Below are positions 34,391 through 46,900 of a DNA stretch of 64,000 nucleotides, piece by piece. The DNA is from Gigantopelta aegis. Taxonomy: Eukaryota; Mollusca; Gastropoda; Neomphalida; Peltospiridae. The notes beneath the pieces are model-generated. The model was given only the letters and a program-made list of their open reading frames with translations. It ran no database searches and had not been told where the DNA came from. The first letter of the stretch is position 1; each line of letters begins with the position of its first letter. Position numbers and translations under genes: made by a program. The stretch lies in contig NC_054707.1 of NCBI RefSeq assembly GCF_016097555.1, positions 83,254,653 through 83,318,652 of the forward strand, given 5' to 3'.

Positions 34391-37300
34391 CTACAGCAGA
34401 TGTCTGTATTTTGGGTTGACATCCAACTTACACTCTGGACACGGGAACTCTTTTGTCAGAAAAGGTTCATACCTAAAATTAAAAAATTTAATTTAGAAAA
34501 TTACTTTTTAATGGGCAACAACATGCTCCCCCCCCCCCATTCCACCCCAGTTTAACAGCAAAAAGACTGCAAACCAATATGATTCAATTCCTGCATGGCT
34601 AACAGTTCACTTAACTTCAGTGTCATGATCACAAACTATGGTTTACATCAATGTTCGAAATAAGCACTTGTTCATTTGTCCTGACAAGTGAAAATCTGCT
34701 CGGACAAGCAAAATGTACCTCAATAGTTGTTCAGTGGACAAGTAAAAATGTTCAATGCAGTTTAATTTTGAGCAATGAAAAATAGTCCTTGTACTTGAAT
34801 AAAACAAACCATTTATTTGGATAAATAGATTTCTCAATGTACTTTAAAATTTTTTTGCTTATTTCTATAGCTGTTTACATACAAATTTTTTAGAATTTAA
34901 GTTTGTTTTCTTAAACACCACCACTACATCACACTGATTAATTAAACATTGGCTATTGGATGTGAAACATTTGATAATTGTGGCATGTAGTTTACAGAGG
35001 AAACCTGCTACATTTTTCTATTAGCAGCAATGGGACTTTTATATGTACTTTCGTACAAACAGGACTGCACATACCACAGCAAATGATATTTTATATGTAC
35101 TTTCCCACAGATAGGCCAGCACACCATAACAAGGGATCTTTTATATGTACTTTTCTACAGACAGCACAGCACCTACCACATTCATTAATATAGCTCCTGA
35201 GGGTGAGTACTTGCAGACAATAGTATATGACTTGTTTGTCGTTTAATGTTCGACACAAACACCAATCTAGCGAGTGACTGCAATAGCAGGCTTTTCTGAA
35301 CATACCTTCATTGTCGGGCACTAGTTTGGAAGGAAGGAAGGAAATGTTTTATTTAACGGCGCACTCAACACATTTTATTTACAGTTATATGGTGTCAGAC
35401 ATATGATTAAGGACCACACAGATACTGAGAAAGGAAACCTGCTGTCGTGACTTCATGGGCTACTTTTTTTATTAGCAGCAAGGGATCTTTTACACGCACC
35501 ATCCCACAGACAAGACACACATACCACAGACTTTGATATACCAGTTGTGGAGCATTGGCTGGAGTGAGAAATAGGGCACTAATTGGGATGGGAAATAAAA
35601 AACAATCAGAGAATGCATCCTTGGAGGAGATTCAAACTTGCAACCCACGAACCTCAGACGAGAGCTTTACCAACCGAGCTACATCCCACCCCCTTGTGAT
35701 GAAGAATCAACCCCTTGTCGGTGTCCGAACAGTCGCACTGTCCGTCAACCACAACACAGTATCTAGTAGATTATGTTCCATTCACAGGCAGTTAGAACAG
35801 TCGCACAGCCTGTCAACCACAACACAGTATCTAGTAGATTACGTTCCATTCACAGGCAGTTAGAACAGTCGCACTGCCTGTCAACCACAACACAGTATCT
35901 AGTAGATTACGTTCCATTCACAGGAAGTTAGAACAGTCGCACTGCCTGTCAACCACAACACAGTATCTAGTAGATTACGTTCCATTCACAGGAAGTTAGA
36001 ACAGTCGCACTGCCTGTCAACCACAACACAGTATCTAGTAGATTACGTTCCATTCACAGGAAGTTAGAACAGTCGCACTGCCTGTCAACCACAACACAGT
36101 ATCTAGTAGATTACGTTCCATTCACAGGAAGTTAGAACAGTCGCACTGCCTGTCAACCACAACACAGTATCTAGTAGATTACGTTCCATTCACAGGAAGT
36201 TAGAACAGTCGCACTGCCTGTCAACCACAACACAGTATCTAGTAGATTACGTTCCATTCACAGGAAGTTAGAACAGTCGCACTGCCTGTCAACCACAACA
36301 CAGTATCTAGTAGATTACGTTCCATTCACAGGAAGTTAGAACAGTCGCACTGCCTGTCAACCACAACACAGTATCTAGTAGATTAGATTACGTTCCATTC
36401 CATTCACAGGTATCTAGTAGTTAGATTCACAGTTAGAACAGTCGCACTGCCTGTCAACCACAACACAGTATCTAGTAGATTACGTTCCATTCACAGGAAG
36501 TTAGAACAGTCGCACTGCCTGTCAACCACAACACAGTATCTAGTAGGTACACTATCCCTCGGTCCTGGCTACCACAACAAACTAGATTACGTCTGGGCCT
36601 AGTGTAGAAATATTCACCTGATTTACTATAATACACTGCCTGTCAACCACAACACAGTATCTAGGACACAAGCCATAGCTTCTGTAATTGCTTGTGACTT
36701 TCTCAAACATTTGTCAACCACAACACAGTATCTAGTAGATTACGTTCCATTCACAGGAAGTTAGCATGTGTGTCTACTAGTAGATTACTTACCAAAAGCC
36801 TGTGACGGCTAGATTTCGTCCTGCCCGCATGTTCCATTCACAGGAAGTTAGGGTCGAGACTGAACCTCGTGCCACCAGAATGCATTGGCATGAAGAGTCA
36901 ACCACAAACCTCGCCTTCGTTTATTGTGCAGTTCAGAGGGTCGGGCATCGGCAAACCGGGGGAATTTCTACAAATAACAAGACCATTTCATATTCAAAAA
37001 TATTTTAGTTGGATATCTAGTAGATTAATTCACAGGAAAAAAAGTGTATCTTGTACTACATTTACTGCCTGTCAACCACAACACAGTATCTAAAACATAA
37101 AGTTTTCTAAACAAAAACAAGATTGTATTTGTAGCAAAGCCTTCGTGTTGTGGCAGAATTTTGTCTTAAATGCAAATACACGTATCTAAAAGACTGAGTA
37201 TCTGACACCTAGAACGTTCCATTCACAGGAAGTTGGCTCTCCACACCATAATCATTTAGAACAATTTCTTTCCATATTGCAGTCGCATTCTCTTTCCTTC

Positions 37301-40300
37301 AGCTATTTTTTATGCAGCCAATTGAATGTAGATTATAAAGAAAGACTGGATACATGTAACAAAGTTCACATTATTCTACTCAGAACATCAACTTGTAAAT
37401 ACCTAGCAAATCATTTATCATACATATATTATTACATCCCCCTATTTAATTGTTTTTGTGTAGCATTAAACTTGATAATAACTACATGTAGTAATTTATT
37501 TATTACATCACCCCATTAACATGTTTTCTAGATAACAGCTGCTGTAATAACTCGTTTATTACCACCTCCTTTTAAATGTTTGGAGGTACAAATCATTTAT
37601 CATACATATATTATTACATCCCCCTCCTTTTAAATGTTTGGAGGTACAAAACTTGATATCTCCTTATAGTAACTTGTTTATTACTCTTGTGGCGCACTAA
37701 CATAACCCCACAGATGTGACAAAAAACAGCCTCCCACGCTGAAACATAGAAAATGGACTAAATATTTATTGATAAATCTAGATGAAAATTCAAAAGGGTG
37801 AACCTACTTGCAAATCGGGAGAGACGATGTCAACAGGGGACATAACCATGGACGTACTGTCGAGCAGAGTCTTTCTGCGGAACGTGTAGTTATGTCGGTT
37901 CACCGACAGAATAGCCTCAGGGATGTGGCCTTCATACATCTTTTCTCCGTCATGGGGACTGTACAGAATAACTTGCTTCTGACCACTTATCTACAAAACA
38001 AGAATAACTTGCTTCTGACCACTTATCTACAAAACAAGAATAACTTGCTTCTGACCACTTATCTACAAAACAAGAATCTCATGTCATTAAATGTTTCATC
38101 TGCCATAAAAATATTTGATGTCATTAATAGCTGCATCCATACATTTATTTCAATGTATGTTTTAAAAAACAAGTTTCATGAAGGATATAGGACTTATAGT
38201 CTATGCAGAATGGCGCTAAATGCAAAACTTTAACCATAAGTTGAAGTTTGTATGTTTTACTTGCACTGGTTTTTGTCACATTGTGTGTTACTAGTTCTGC
38301 CTGGGAATAAACCCTTGAATCTATCCATACTGTTTTCCTATTCAATGAGCAGGGCACTCACCAAATTCGCCAATAACAAACTTTGAAAGCAGTTGGCGAA
38401 TTTTATTTTAATTTGGCGAAATAATTTCAGGTAATAATTGAAGTTTTTGTTTAAATAATTGTTGATTTCTGCTATTTTTAGTTTAATAGAGAATTTGTCA
38501 AAATGTTTTGAATACCCAAAGCTAGCCCTGAATGAGTACATTGTATATCAATAAAATAATTACACAGTACTTTTATACGATTAGTTTCTCTGAATACAAA
38601 TATTTTACCTACCGGTACTCTCAGTGGTATGGCCTTTGTTACAGATCCTTCATGGGTCTTTATATACATATATATATACTCAATGGTATGGCCTTTGTTA
38701 CAGATCCTTCATGGGTCTTTATATACATATATATATACTCAATGGTATGGCCTTTGTTACAGATCCTTCATGGGTCTTTATATACATATATATATACTCA
38801 ATGGTATGGCCTTTGTTACAGATCCTTCATGGGTCTTTATATACATATATATATACTCAATGGTATGGCCTTTGTTACAGATCCTTCATGGGTCTTTATA
38901 TACATATATATATACTCAATGGTATGGCCTTTGTTACAGATCCTTCATGGGTCTTTATATACATATATATATACTCAATGGTATGGCCTTTGTTACAGAT
39001 CCTTCATGGGTCTTTATATACATATATATATACTCAATGGTATGGCCTTTGTTACAGATCCTTCATGGGTCTTTATATACATATATATATACTCAATGGT
39101 ATGGCCTTTGTTACAGATCCTTCATGGGTCTTTATATACATATATATATACTCAATGGTATGGCCTTTGTTACAGATCCTTCATGGGTCTTTATATACAT
39201 ATATATATACTCAATGGTATGGCCTTTGTTACAGATCCTTCATGGGTCTTTATATACATATATATATACTCAATGGTATGGCCTTTGTTACAGATCCTTC
39301 ATGGGTCTTTATATACATATATATATACTCAATGGTATGGCCTTTGTTACAGATCCTTCATGGGTCTTTATATACATATATATATACTCAATGGTATGGC
39401 CTTTGTTACAGATCCTTCATGGGTCTTTATATACATATATATATACTCAATGGTATGGCCTTTGTTACAGATCCTTCATGGGTCTTTATATACATATATA
39501 TATACTCAATGGTATGGCCTTTGTTACAGATCCTTCATGGGTCTTTATATACATATATATATACTCAATGGTATGGCCTTTGTTACAGATCCTTCATGGG
39601 TCTTTATATACATATATATATACTCAATGGTATGGCCTTTGTTACAGATCCTTCATGGGTCTTTATATACATATATATATACTCAATGGTATGGCCTTTG
39701 TTACAGATCCTTCATGGGTCTTTATATACATATATATATACTCAATGGTATGGCCTTTGTTACAGATCCTTCATGGGTCTTTATATACATATATATATAC
39801 TCAATGGTATGGCCTTTGTTACAGATCCTTCATGGGTCTTTATATACATATATATATACTCAATGGTATGGCCTTTGTTACAGATCCTTCATGGGTCTTT
39901 ATATACATATATATATACTCAATGGTATGGCCTTTGTTACAGATCCTTCATGGGTCTTTATATACATATATATATACTCAATGGTATGGCCTTTGTTACA
40001 GATCCTTCATGGGTCTTTATATACATATATATATACTCAATGGTATGGCCTTTGTTACAGATCCTTCATGGGTCTTTATATACATATATATATACTCAAT
40101 GGTATGGCCTTTGTTACAGATCCTTCATGGGTCTTTATATACATATATATATACTCAATGGTATGGCCTTTGTTACAGATCCTTCATGGGTCTTTATATA
40201 CATATATATATACTCAATGGTATGGCCTTTGTTACAGATCCTTCATGGGTCTTTATATACATATATATATACTCAATGGTATGGCCTTTGTTACAGATCC

Positions 40301-43300
40301 TTCATGGGTCTTTATATACATATATATATACTCAATGGTATGGCCTTTGTTACAGATCCTTCATGGGTCTTTATATACATATATATATACTCAATGGTAT
40401 GGCCTTTGTTACAGATCCTTCATGGGTCTTTATATCTTTATATATGGGTCTTTATATACATATATATATACTCAATGGTATGGCCTTTGTTACAGATCCT
40501 TCATGGGTCTTTATATACATATATATATACTCAATGGTATGGCCTTTGTTACAGATCCTTCATGGGTCTTTATATACATATATATATACTCAATGGTATG
40601 GCCTTTGTTACAGATCCTTCATATATACTCAATGGTATGGCCTTTGTTACAGATCCTTCATGGGTCTTTATATACATATATATATACTCAATGGTATGGC
40701 CTTTGTTACAGATCCTTCATGGGTCTTTATATACATATATATATACTCAATGGTATGGCCTTTGTTACAGATCCTTCATGGGTCTTTATATACATATATA
40801 TATACTCAATGGTATGGCCTTTGTTACAGATCCTTCATGGGTCTTTATATACATATATATATACTCAATGGTATGGCCTTTGTTACAGATCCTTCATGGG
40901 TCTTTATATACATATATATATACTCAATGTATGGCCTTTGTTACAGATCCTTCATGGGTCTTTATATACATATATATATACTCAATGGTATGGCCTTTGT
41001 TACAGATCCTTCATGGGTCTTTATATACATATATATATACTCAATGGTATGGCCTTTGTTACAGATCCTTCATGGGTCTTTATATACATATATATATACT
41101 CAATGGTATGGCCTTTGTTACAGATCCTTCATGGGTCTTTATATACATATATATATACTCAATGGTATGGCCTTTGTTACAGATCCTTCATGGGTCTTTA
41201 TATACATATATATTCTCAATGGTATGGCCTTTGTTACAGATCCTTCATGGGTCTTTATATACATATATATATACTCAATGGTATGGCCTTTGTTACAGAT
41301 CCTTCATGGGTCTTTATATACATATATATATACTCAATGGTATGGCCTTTGTTACAGATCCTTCATGGGTCTTTATATACATATATATATACTCAATGGT
41401 ATGGCCTTTGTTACAGATCCTTCATGGGTCTTTATATACATATATATATACTCAATGGTATGGCCTTTGTTACAGATCCTTCATGGGTCTTTATATACAT
41501 ATATATATACTCAATGGTATGGCCTTTGTTACAGATCCTTCATGGGTCTTTATATACATATATATATACTCAACAAAACCAATGGTCCGCAGTGCTAGAA
41601 CACATTGTACTCATTCCTTGATAATGTTAAATTATTTTAACAAGTTTTCATCACATTATTTTCAGACAAATCTGACCTGTGATACACACACAAATCTGAC
41701 CCGAGATACATACACAAATCCGACACATGGTGGATGTTTTGTGAATTTACCAAAATGTGAATTCAACTTGGATTTGTTACATGTTGGTTCATAACAATAC
41801 AATGATGAATTTGTTTGCTCTATCTTGTTTAACTCATTATGTTTCAAAACATTCCACAAATTCGACATCTTACAAAGAGAAATGTTGGAAGGTTGTGGGG
41901 AGGAGGGTGCAAACAACATTTAAGGAACAATATATGCAAAATATCTACTGGCCCTTAATTACTTTTGTTGAGTATACATAAGTTTAACTGCATTTGTAAA
42001 TGCATGCATATATTTATGTATTATGTAACTGCACTTGTAAATCATGTATGTATATATATTATATGCAAGTATACAATATTATACTAATACTAACTTGGCA
42101 GAGAAAATTATCAAATGGGTCAAAGTGTGTTTTGCCCAGAGTGTTACCATCACTGAGCCACATGTTAAGATGTTTCAGTTCCAGCAAGTCAGTGAAGAAT
42201 GGCATTTCCTTGAGGTCTTTCTTCAGTTCGGGCATATACTGGTCTACCGACGTGTATTCCAGATAGGCCGACACATTTCTCAGCTTGCCTGTTGAGACAG
42301 ATTCTACGATGTCCATAAATTCAGAAAATTTCACATTTTGAGTAGCTGGCCTGACAACGACCAGATCTGGGAAGTGAAGCTGTCGAAACACCGATGGAGG
42401 GATTTTAAATGCTTTAAAGTTCTCCCACAGAGACGTCTTCTCTACGCCTTCGTACTCTCCACCTGGCGTCAGTTTAACATGAACGGTTCGATTTCCAAAC
42501 TTTTTACGAAGAAATTTATTTGTCCACTTCTTAAAAGCTGCCCAATCACTCATGGCACCTTGGATGATTACCGGCTTTGAGAGGGACAAGAATTCATTGA
42601 AAAACTCCGATCTCGACGGCAGTGGTATTTTTTCACATTGTGGGATAGGAAGATGGGTTTCATGCTGAAACAACATCTTTGATTTTGATTTTAATTTTGA
42701 TACTTCATCTGGTTTACATGTTTCTGATGAACCTATTTGTTCTTTATATGTCAAGTCTTTCTTTGCAAGCTTGCTTTCCTCATCTTCTATTTGAATTTTT
42801 ATTAACCTTGCCATGTTCAAATCAGAAACATTTTCAACTCGAAATAAATTCTGCAATATATATTCATGATGCATCCCCTGTACTGTTAGTGATCCATCAG
42901 AATTTCTGTACATATGACAATTATTGTTTAAGAAATTAACTAAGTTTTCTATTGTTACTTGTCCATGATACACCTTTTCTGTAGGCATTTTATCTTTTAT
43001 ATTTGATGGTAGTAAACAAGATCTGTCAATTTTATTTTTAATGAAGAGAAGAAATACATTTCTATCATCGTTGCTTCCAGTTACATAAGATAAATTGTTT
43101 CCATTCGGCCACTTGAATGTCGAGAAATCTATAAGTCCAAAACCAACTGACTTTTCATGTCTAAACGACACGTCAGCCAAATGGCCAATTGTGTTTTTGT
43201 TTCTGACATAATTTAAACGTGACAGCGTCAAAAAACAAGAAGATTCAGGTAATGACAACAACCTAGATGGATGAACAAAATCTAAATCTACACCTGACAC

Positions 43301-43393
43301 CAAACGACAATTAAAATAAAAGAGAACTGTCCATGCAGTCACTAGAAATCTTGAGACAAAGATATGCAAAATTAGCTTTCTGGGCGCAGCCAT
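34391..43393 (-). CDS. Secretory-pathway JmjC/cupin-8 domain oxygenase, four exons
   Basis: Exon 1 43393-42095 (433 codons, phase 0, GTTAGT donor); exon 2 37990-37808 (61 codons, phase 0); exon 3 about 36967-36793; exon 4 34472-34391 (26 codons and TAG). Residues 7-28 are a hydrophobic signal or anchor. Residues about 40-170 may be a thioredoxin-like region (weak). From about 270 the cupin-8/JmjC fold: PVIIQGAMSDWAAF, LEYTSVDQYMPEL, then the Fe(II) ligands H423-F-D425 in KTHFDPFDNFLCQ. Exon 2 gives SGQKQVILYSP and YEGHIPEA; exon 3 the last ligand in FWWHEV; exon 4 YEPFLTKEFPCPECKLDV. This family uses Fe(II) and 2-oxoglutarate to hydroxylate protein side chains; the substrate is unknown. Exon 3 as printed is frameshifted by interleaved satellite pieces; exon 2 has three acceptors. 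Introns hold the 59-bp and 68-bp arrays and two SINEs. Confidence 0.88.
34901..35190 (-). mobile_element. SINE with a repeated core, JmjC intron 3
   Basis: 'aagtttgttttcttaaacac' tail, 'ggctattggatgtgaaacat', then three partial repeats of the 'ttttatatgtactttc..acag' core segment at about 35035, 35090 and 35140. The tRNA head is missing. Confidence 0.8.
35328..35695 (-). mobile_element. Full-length tRNA-derived SINE (second family), JmjC intron 3
   Basis: Minus strand: head 'gggtgggatgtagctcggtt' (A box) and 'gcaagtttgaatctcc' (B box), body with 'agcaagggatcttttacacg' complement, and tail 'ggttatatggc'-like and 'gttaaataaaacatttcc'. It differs from the window's other SINEs in tail and head but shares the core. 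Confidence 0.88.
35722..36545. repeat. 68-bp satellite, about 12 units
   Basis: 'agtcgcactgcctgtcaacc', 'acaacacagtatctagtaga', 'ttacgttccattcacaggaa', 'gttagaac' repeat with period 68. Most units from 35880 to 36360 are identical. A scrambled unit lies at 36370-36430. Confidence 0.96.
36546..37240. repeat. Satellite fragments interleaved with JmjC exon 3 and introns
   Basis: Pieces of the 68-bp unit (6 to about 54 bp) alternate with unique sequence: at about 36635-36664, 36715-36766, 36798-36803, 36831-36851, 36897-36907, 37012-37036, 37064-37092 and 37214-37235. Several fall inside exon 3. Confidence 0.85.
37967..38074. repeat. 36-bp perfect triplication across the JmjC exon 2 acceptor
   Basis: 'aataacttgcttctgaccac' plus 'ttatctacaaaacaag' occurs three times (37967-38002, 38003-38038, 38039-38074). 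On the minus strand each copy contains TTGTTTTGTAG followed by the first eight codons of exon 2. Confidence 0.97.
38626..41574. repeat. 59-bp minisatellite, about 50 units, JmjC intron 1
   Basis: Unit 'tcaatggtatggcctttgtt', 'acagatccttcatgggtctt', then 'tatatacatatatatatac'. Nearly all units are identical; exceptions are a scrambled unit at 40430-40450, truncated joins at 40620 and 41210, and a one-base deletion near 40930. Three multiples of 59 contain no stop on +, so all three plus frames stay open for about 1000 codons. These ORFs are artefacts of the unit. Confidence 0.97.
41575..42094 (-). other. JmjC intron 1, 5' part
   Basis: Begins with the donor at 42093-42094. Short repeats of 'acacaaatctgaccc' at 41680-41730. 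Nothing else recognised. Confidence 0.6.
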
Positions 43394-43875
43394 TATTATT
43401 GCTTCCGTGTAAATTTCATTCTCGTTATTAGAGCACCACCAATTCTAGCGCGTTTCCAGAATCAAGTAAATTGCATTTATTATATATAGACATTAGGTTC
43501 GTATTTTAATGATCGTTCATTTTTAAATACATTCTTAACTTATTTCTTTTCATTTTAAAAACAGATTCTGTTAGTGATATTTAGCAGTCAGTTAAAACCC
43601 AGCCCGTATACCTCCCAGCCTGTTTGTGTCTACCTGTCAAACTAGATGACATGCACATGAATATTATACCTTGAAAAACTTCAGAGGAAATTAACTACTA
43701 GTATTTCAGGAAAGCTCCAGGAAATCGTATCCATGTTCCATATGCATAGTTCAGCAAAATTCATTCTGTCATTAACCCCCCCCAACAACCCCCCCCCCCG
43801 CCCCCAAACATTCAAAATTAAATGTCGTTGGCAGTTGCGTTCATAGATATTAATCTAAATTCATGTTAAATCAAC
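43394..43875 (-). promoter_or_regulatory. JmjC upstream region
   Basis: The 480 bp upstream of the JmjC start codon contain no clear TATA box; a C-run lies at 43777-43806. I infer the promoter here only from position. Confidence 0.3.
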
Positions 43876-43945
43876 AATAAATAAATCGATAGATAAATAA
43901 ATAAATAAACAAACAAACAAATAAACAAACAAATAAATAAATAAA
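43876..43945. repeat. (AAAT)n/(AAAC)n simple repeat
   Basis: 'aataaataaataaacaaac' tract directly before the large array. Confidence 0.9.
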
Positions 43946-46900
43946 GTAATAATAGTAATAACAGTAATAGTGGTAGTGGTAGTGGAAGTGGTAATAGTAA
44001 TGGTAGTGGTAATGTGGTAGTGGTAGTAGTAGTGTGGTATTGTGGTATTGTGGTAGTGGTAGTGGTAGTGTGGTAGTGGTAGTGGTAGTGTGGTAGTGTG
44101 GTATTGTTGTAGTGTGGTAGTGGTAGTGTGGTAGTGGTAGTGTCGTAGTTGGCCGTGTGGTAGTGTGGTAGTGGTAGTGGTAGTGGTAGTGTGTTAGTGG
44201 CAGTGTGGTAGTGGTAATGGTGTAATGGTAGTGGTAGTGTGGTAATGTGGTAGTGGTAGTAGTAGTGTGGTAGTGTGGTAGTGGTAATAGTAGTGGTAGT
44301 GGTAGTATGGTAGTTGTAGTGTGGCAGTGTGGTAGTGGTAGTATGGTAGTTGTAGTGTGGCAGTGTGGTAGTGGTAGTGTGGTAGTGGTAGTGTGGCCGT
44401 GGTAGTGGTAGTGGCAGTGTGGTAGTTTGGTAGTGTGGTAGTGGTAATGGTAATGATAGTGATAGTGGTAGTGGTAGTGTGGTAGTGGTAGTGGTAGTGG
44501 GGTAGTAGTAGTGTGGTAGTGATAGTGTCGTAGTTTGGCCGTGTGGTAGTGTGGTAGTGATAGTGGTAGTATGGTAGTGTGTGTGTGGTGGTGTGGTAGT
44601 GGTAATGGTGTAATGGTAGTGGTAGTGGGGTAGTAGTAGTGTGGTAGTGCGGTAGTGGTAGTGCCGTAGTTTGGCCGTGTGGTAGTGATAGTGGTAGTAT
44701 GGTAGTGTGTGTGTGGTAGTGGTAGTGTGTGTGTGGTAGTGGTAGTGTGGTAATGTGGTAGTGGTAGTGGTAATAGTAATAGTAGTGGTAGTGGTAATGG
44801 TAGTGGTAATGGTAGTGGTAGTAAGGTAGTGGTAGTGTGGTAGTGTGGTAGTGTGGTAGTGGTAGTGGTAATAGTAATGGTAGTGGTAGTAAGGTAGTGG
44901 TAATGTGGTAGTGTGGTAGTGTGGTAGTGTGGTAGTGGTAGTGTGGTAGTGTGGTAGTGGTAGTGTGGTAGTGTGGTAGTGGTAGTGTGGTAGTGTGGTA
45001 GTGTGGTAGTGGTAATAGTAGTGGTAGTGGTAGTGGTAGTAAGGTAGTAAGGTAGTGGTAGTGTGGTAGTGTGGTAGTGGTAGTGTGGTAGTGTGGTAAT
45101 AGTAATAGTAGTGGTAGTGGTAGTGGTAGTAAGGTAGTAAGGTAGTGGTAGTGTGGTAGTGTGGTAGTGGTAGTGTGGTAGTGTGGTAGTGGTAGTGTGG
45201 TAGTGTGGTAGTGTGGTAGTGGTAGTGGTTGTGTGGTAGTGGGGTAGTGGTAGTGGTAGTGGTAGTGTGGCAGTGGTAGTGTGGTAGTTTGGTAGTGGTA
45301 GTGGTAGTGTCGTAGTGTGGTAGTTTGGTAGTGTGGTAGTGGTAATGGTAATGGTAGTGGTAGTGTGGTAGTGGTAGTGGTAGTGTGGTAGTAGTGGTAG
45401 TGTGTTAGTGGTAGTGTGTTATGTGTTAGTGGTAATGGTGTAATGGTAGTGGTAGTGGTAGTGTGGTAATATGGTAGTGGTAGTGGTAGTGTGATAGTGT
45501 GGTAGTGGTAGTGTGGTAGTGGTAATGGTAATGGTAGTGGTAGTGTGGTAGTGGTAGTGGTAGTGGCCGTGTGGTAGTGTGGTAGTAGTGGTAGTGTGTT
45601 AGTGGTAGTGTGTTAGTGTGTTAGTGGTAATGGTGTAATGGTAGTGGTAGTGGTAGTGTGGTAATATGGTAGTGGTAGTGGTAGTGTGATAGTGTGGTAG
45701 TGGTAATAGTAGTGGTAGTGGTAGTATGGTAGTGGTAGTGTGGCAGTGTGAAAGTGGTAATGGTAGTGGTAGTGGTAGTGGTAGTGTGGTAGTGGTAGTG
45801 TGGTAGTGTGGTAGTGTGGTAGTGGTAGTGGTGATAGTAATGGTAGTCGTAGTGGTAGTGGTAGTGGTAGTGTGGTAGTGTGGTAGTGGTAGTGGTAGTG
45901 GTAGTAGTAGTGGTAGTGGTAGTGGTAGTGTGGCAGTGGTAGTGTGGTAGTGTCGTAGTGGTAGTGGTAGTGTGGTGTTTGGTAGTGTGGTAGTGGTAAT
46001 GATAATGGTAGTGGTAGTGTGGTAGTGGTAGTGTTGTAATGGTAGTGTGGTAGTGTGGTAGTGGTAGTGGTAGTGGTAGTGTGGTAGTGGTAGTGTGGTA
46101 GTGTTGTAGTGGTAGTGTGGTAGTGTTGTAGTGGTAGTGTGGTAGTGGTAGTTTGGTAGTTTGGTAGTGTGGTAGTGGTAATGGTAATGGTAATGGTAGT
46201 GGTAGTGTGGTAGTGGTAGTGTTGTATTGTGGTAGTGGTAGTGTTGTAATGGTAGTGTGGTAGTGTGGTAGTGGTAGTGTGGCAGTGGTAGTGTGGTAGT
46301 GTCGTAGTGGTAGTGGTAGTGTGGTGTTTGGTAGTGTGGTAGTGGTAATGGTAATGGTAGTGTGGTAGTGGTAGTGTGGTAGTGTTGTAATGGTAGTGTG
46401 GTAGTGTGGTAGTGTGGTAGTGTGGTAGTGGTAGTGTGGTAGTGGTAGTGGTAGTGTGGTAGTGGTAGTGGTAGTGGTAGTGTGGTAGTGTGGTAGTGTG
46501 GTAGTGGTAGTGTGGTATTGTGGTAGTGTTGTAGTGGTAGTGGTAGTGTGGTAGTGGTAGTGTGGTAGTGGTAGTGTGGTAGTGGTAGTGTTGTAATGGT
46601 AGTGTGGTAGTGTGGTAGTGGTAGTGGTAGTGGTAGTGTGGTAGTGGTAGTGTGGTAGTGTTGTAGTGGTAGTGTGGTAGTGTTGTAGTGGTAGTGTGGT
46701 AGTGGTAGTTTGGTAGTTTGGTAGTGTGGTAGTCGTAATGGTAATGGTAGTGGTAGTGTGGTAGTGGTAGTGGTAGTGTGGTAGTAGTGGTAGTGTGTTA
46801 GTGGTAGTGTGTTATGTGTTAGTGGTAATGGTGTAATGGTAGTGGTAGTGGTAGTGTGGTAATATGGTAGTGGTAGTGGTAGTGTGATAGTGTGGTAGTG

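Noticed and set aside
35722-36545. Regular repeats with near-identical units, considered as a CRISPR array
   Set aside because: Direct 68-bp units without variable spacers in a eukaryotic genome; an ordinary satellite.
38532-41794. Three overlapping ORFs of about 1000 codons, hydrophobic and Tyr-rich
   Set aside because: All three forward frames of one 59-bp unit stay open at once; a repeat artefact inside the JmjC intron.
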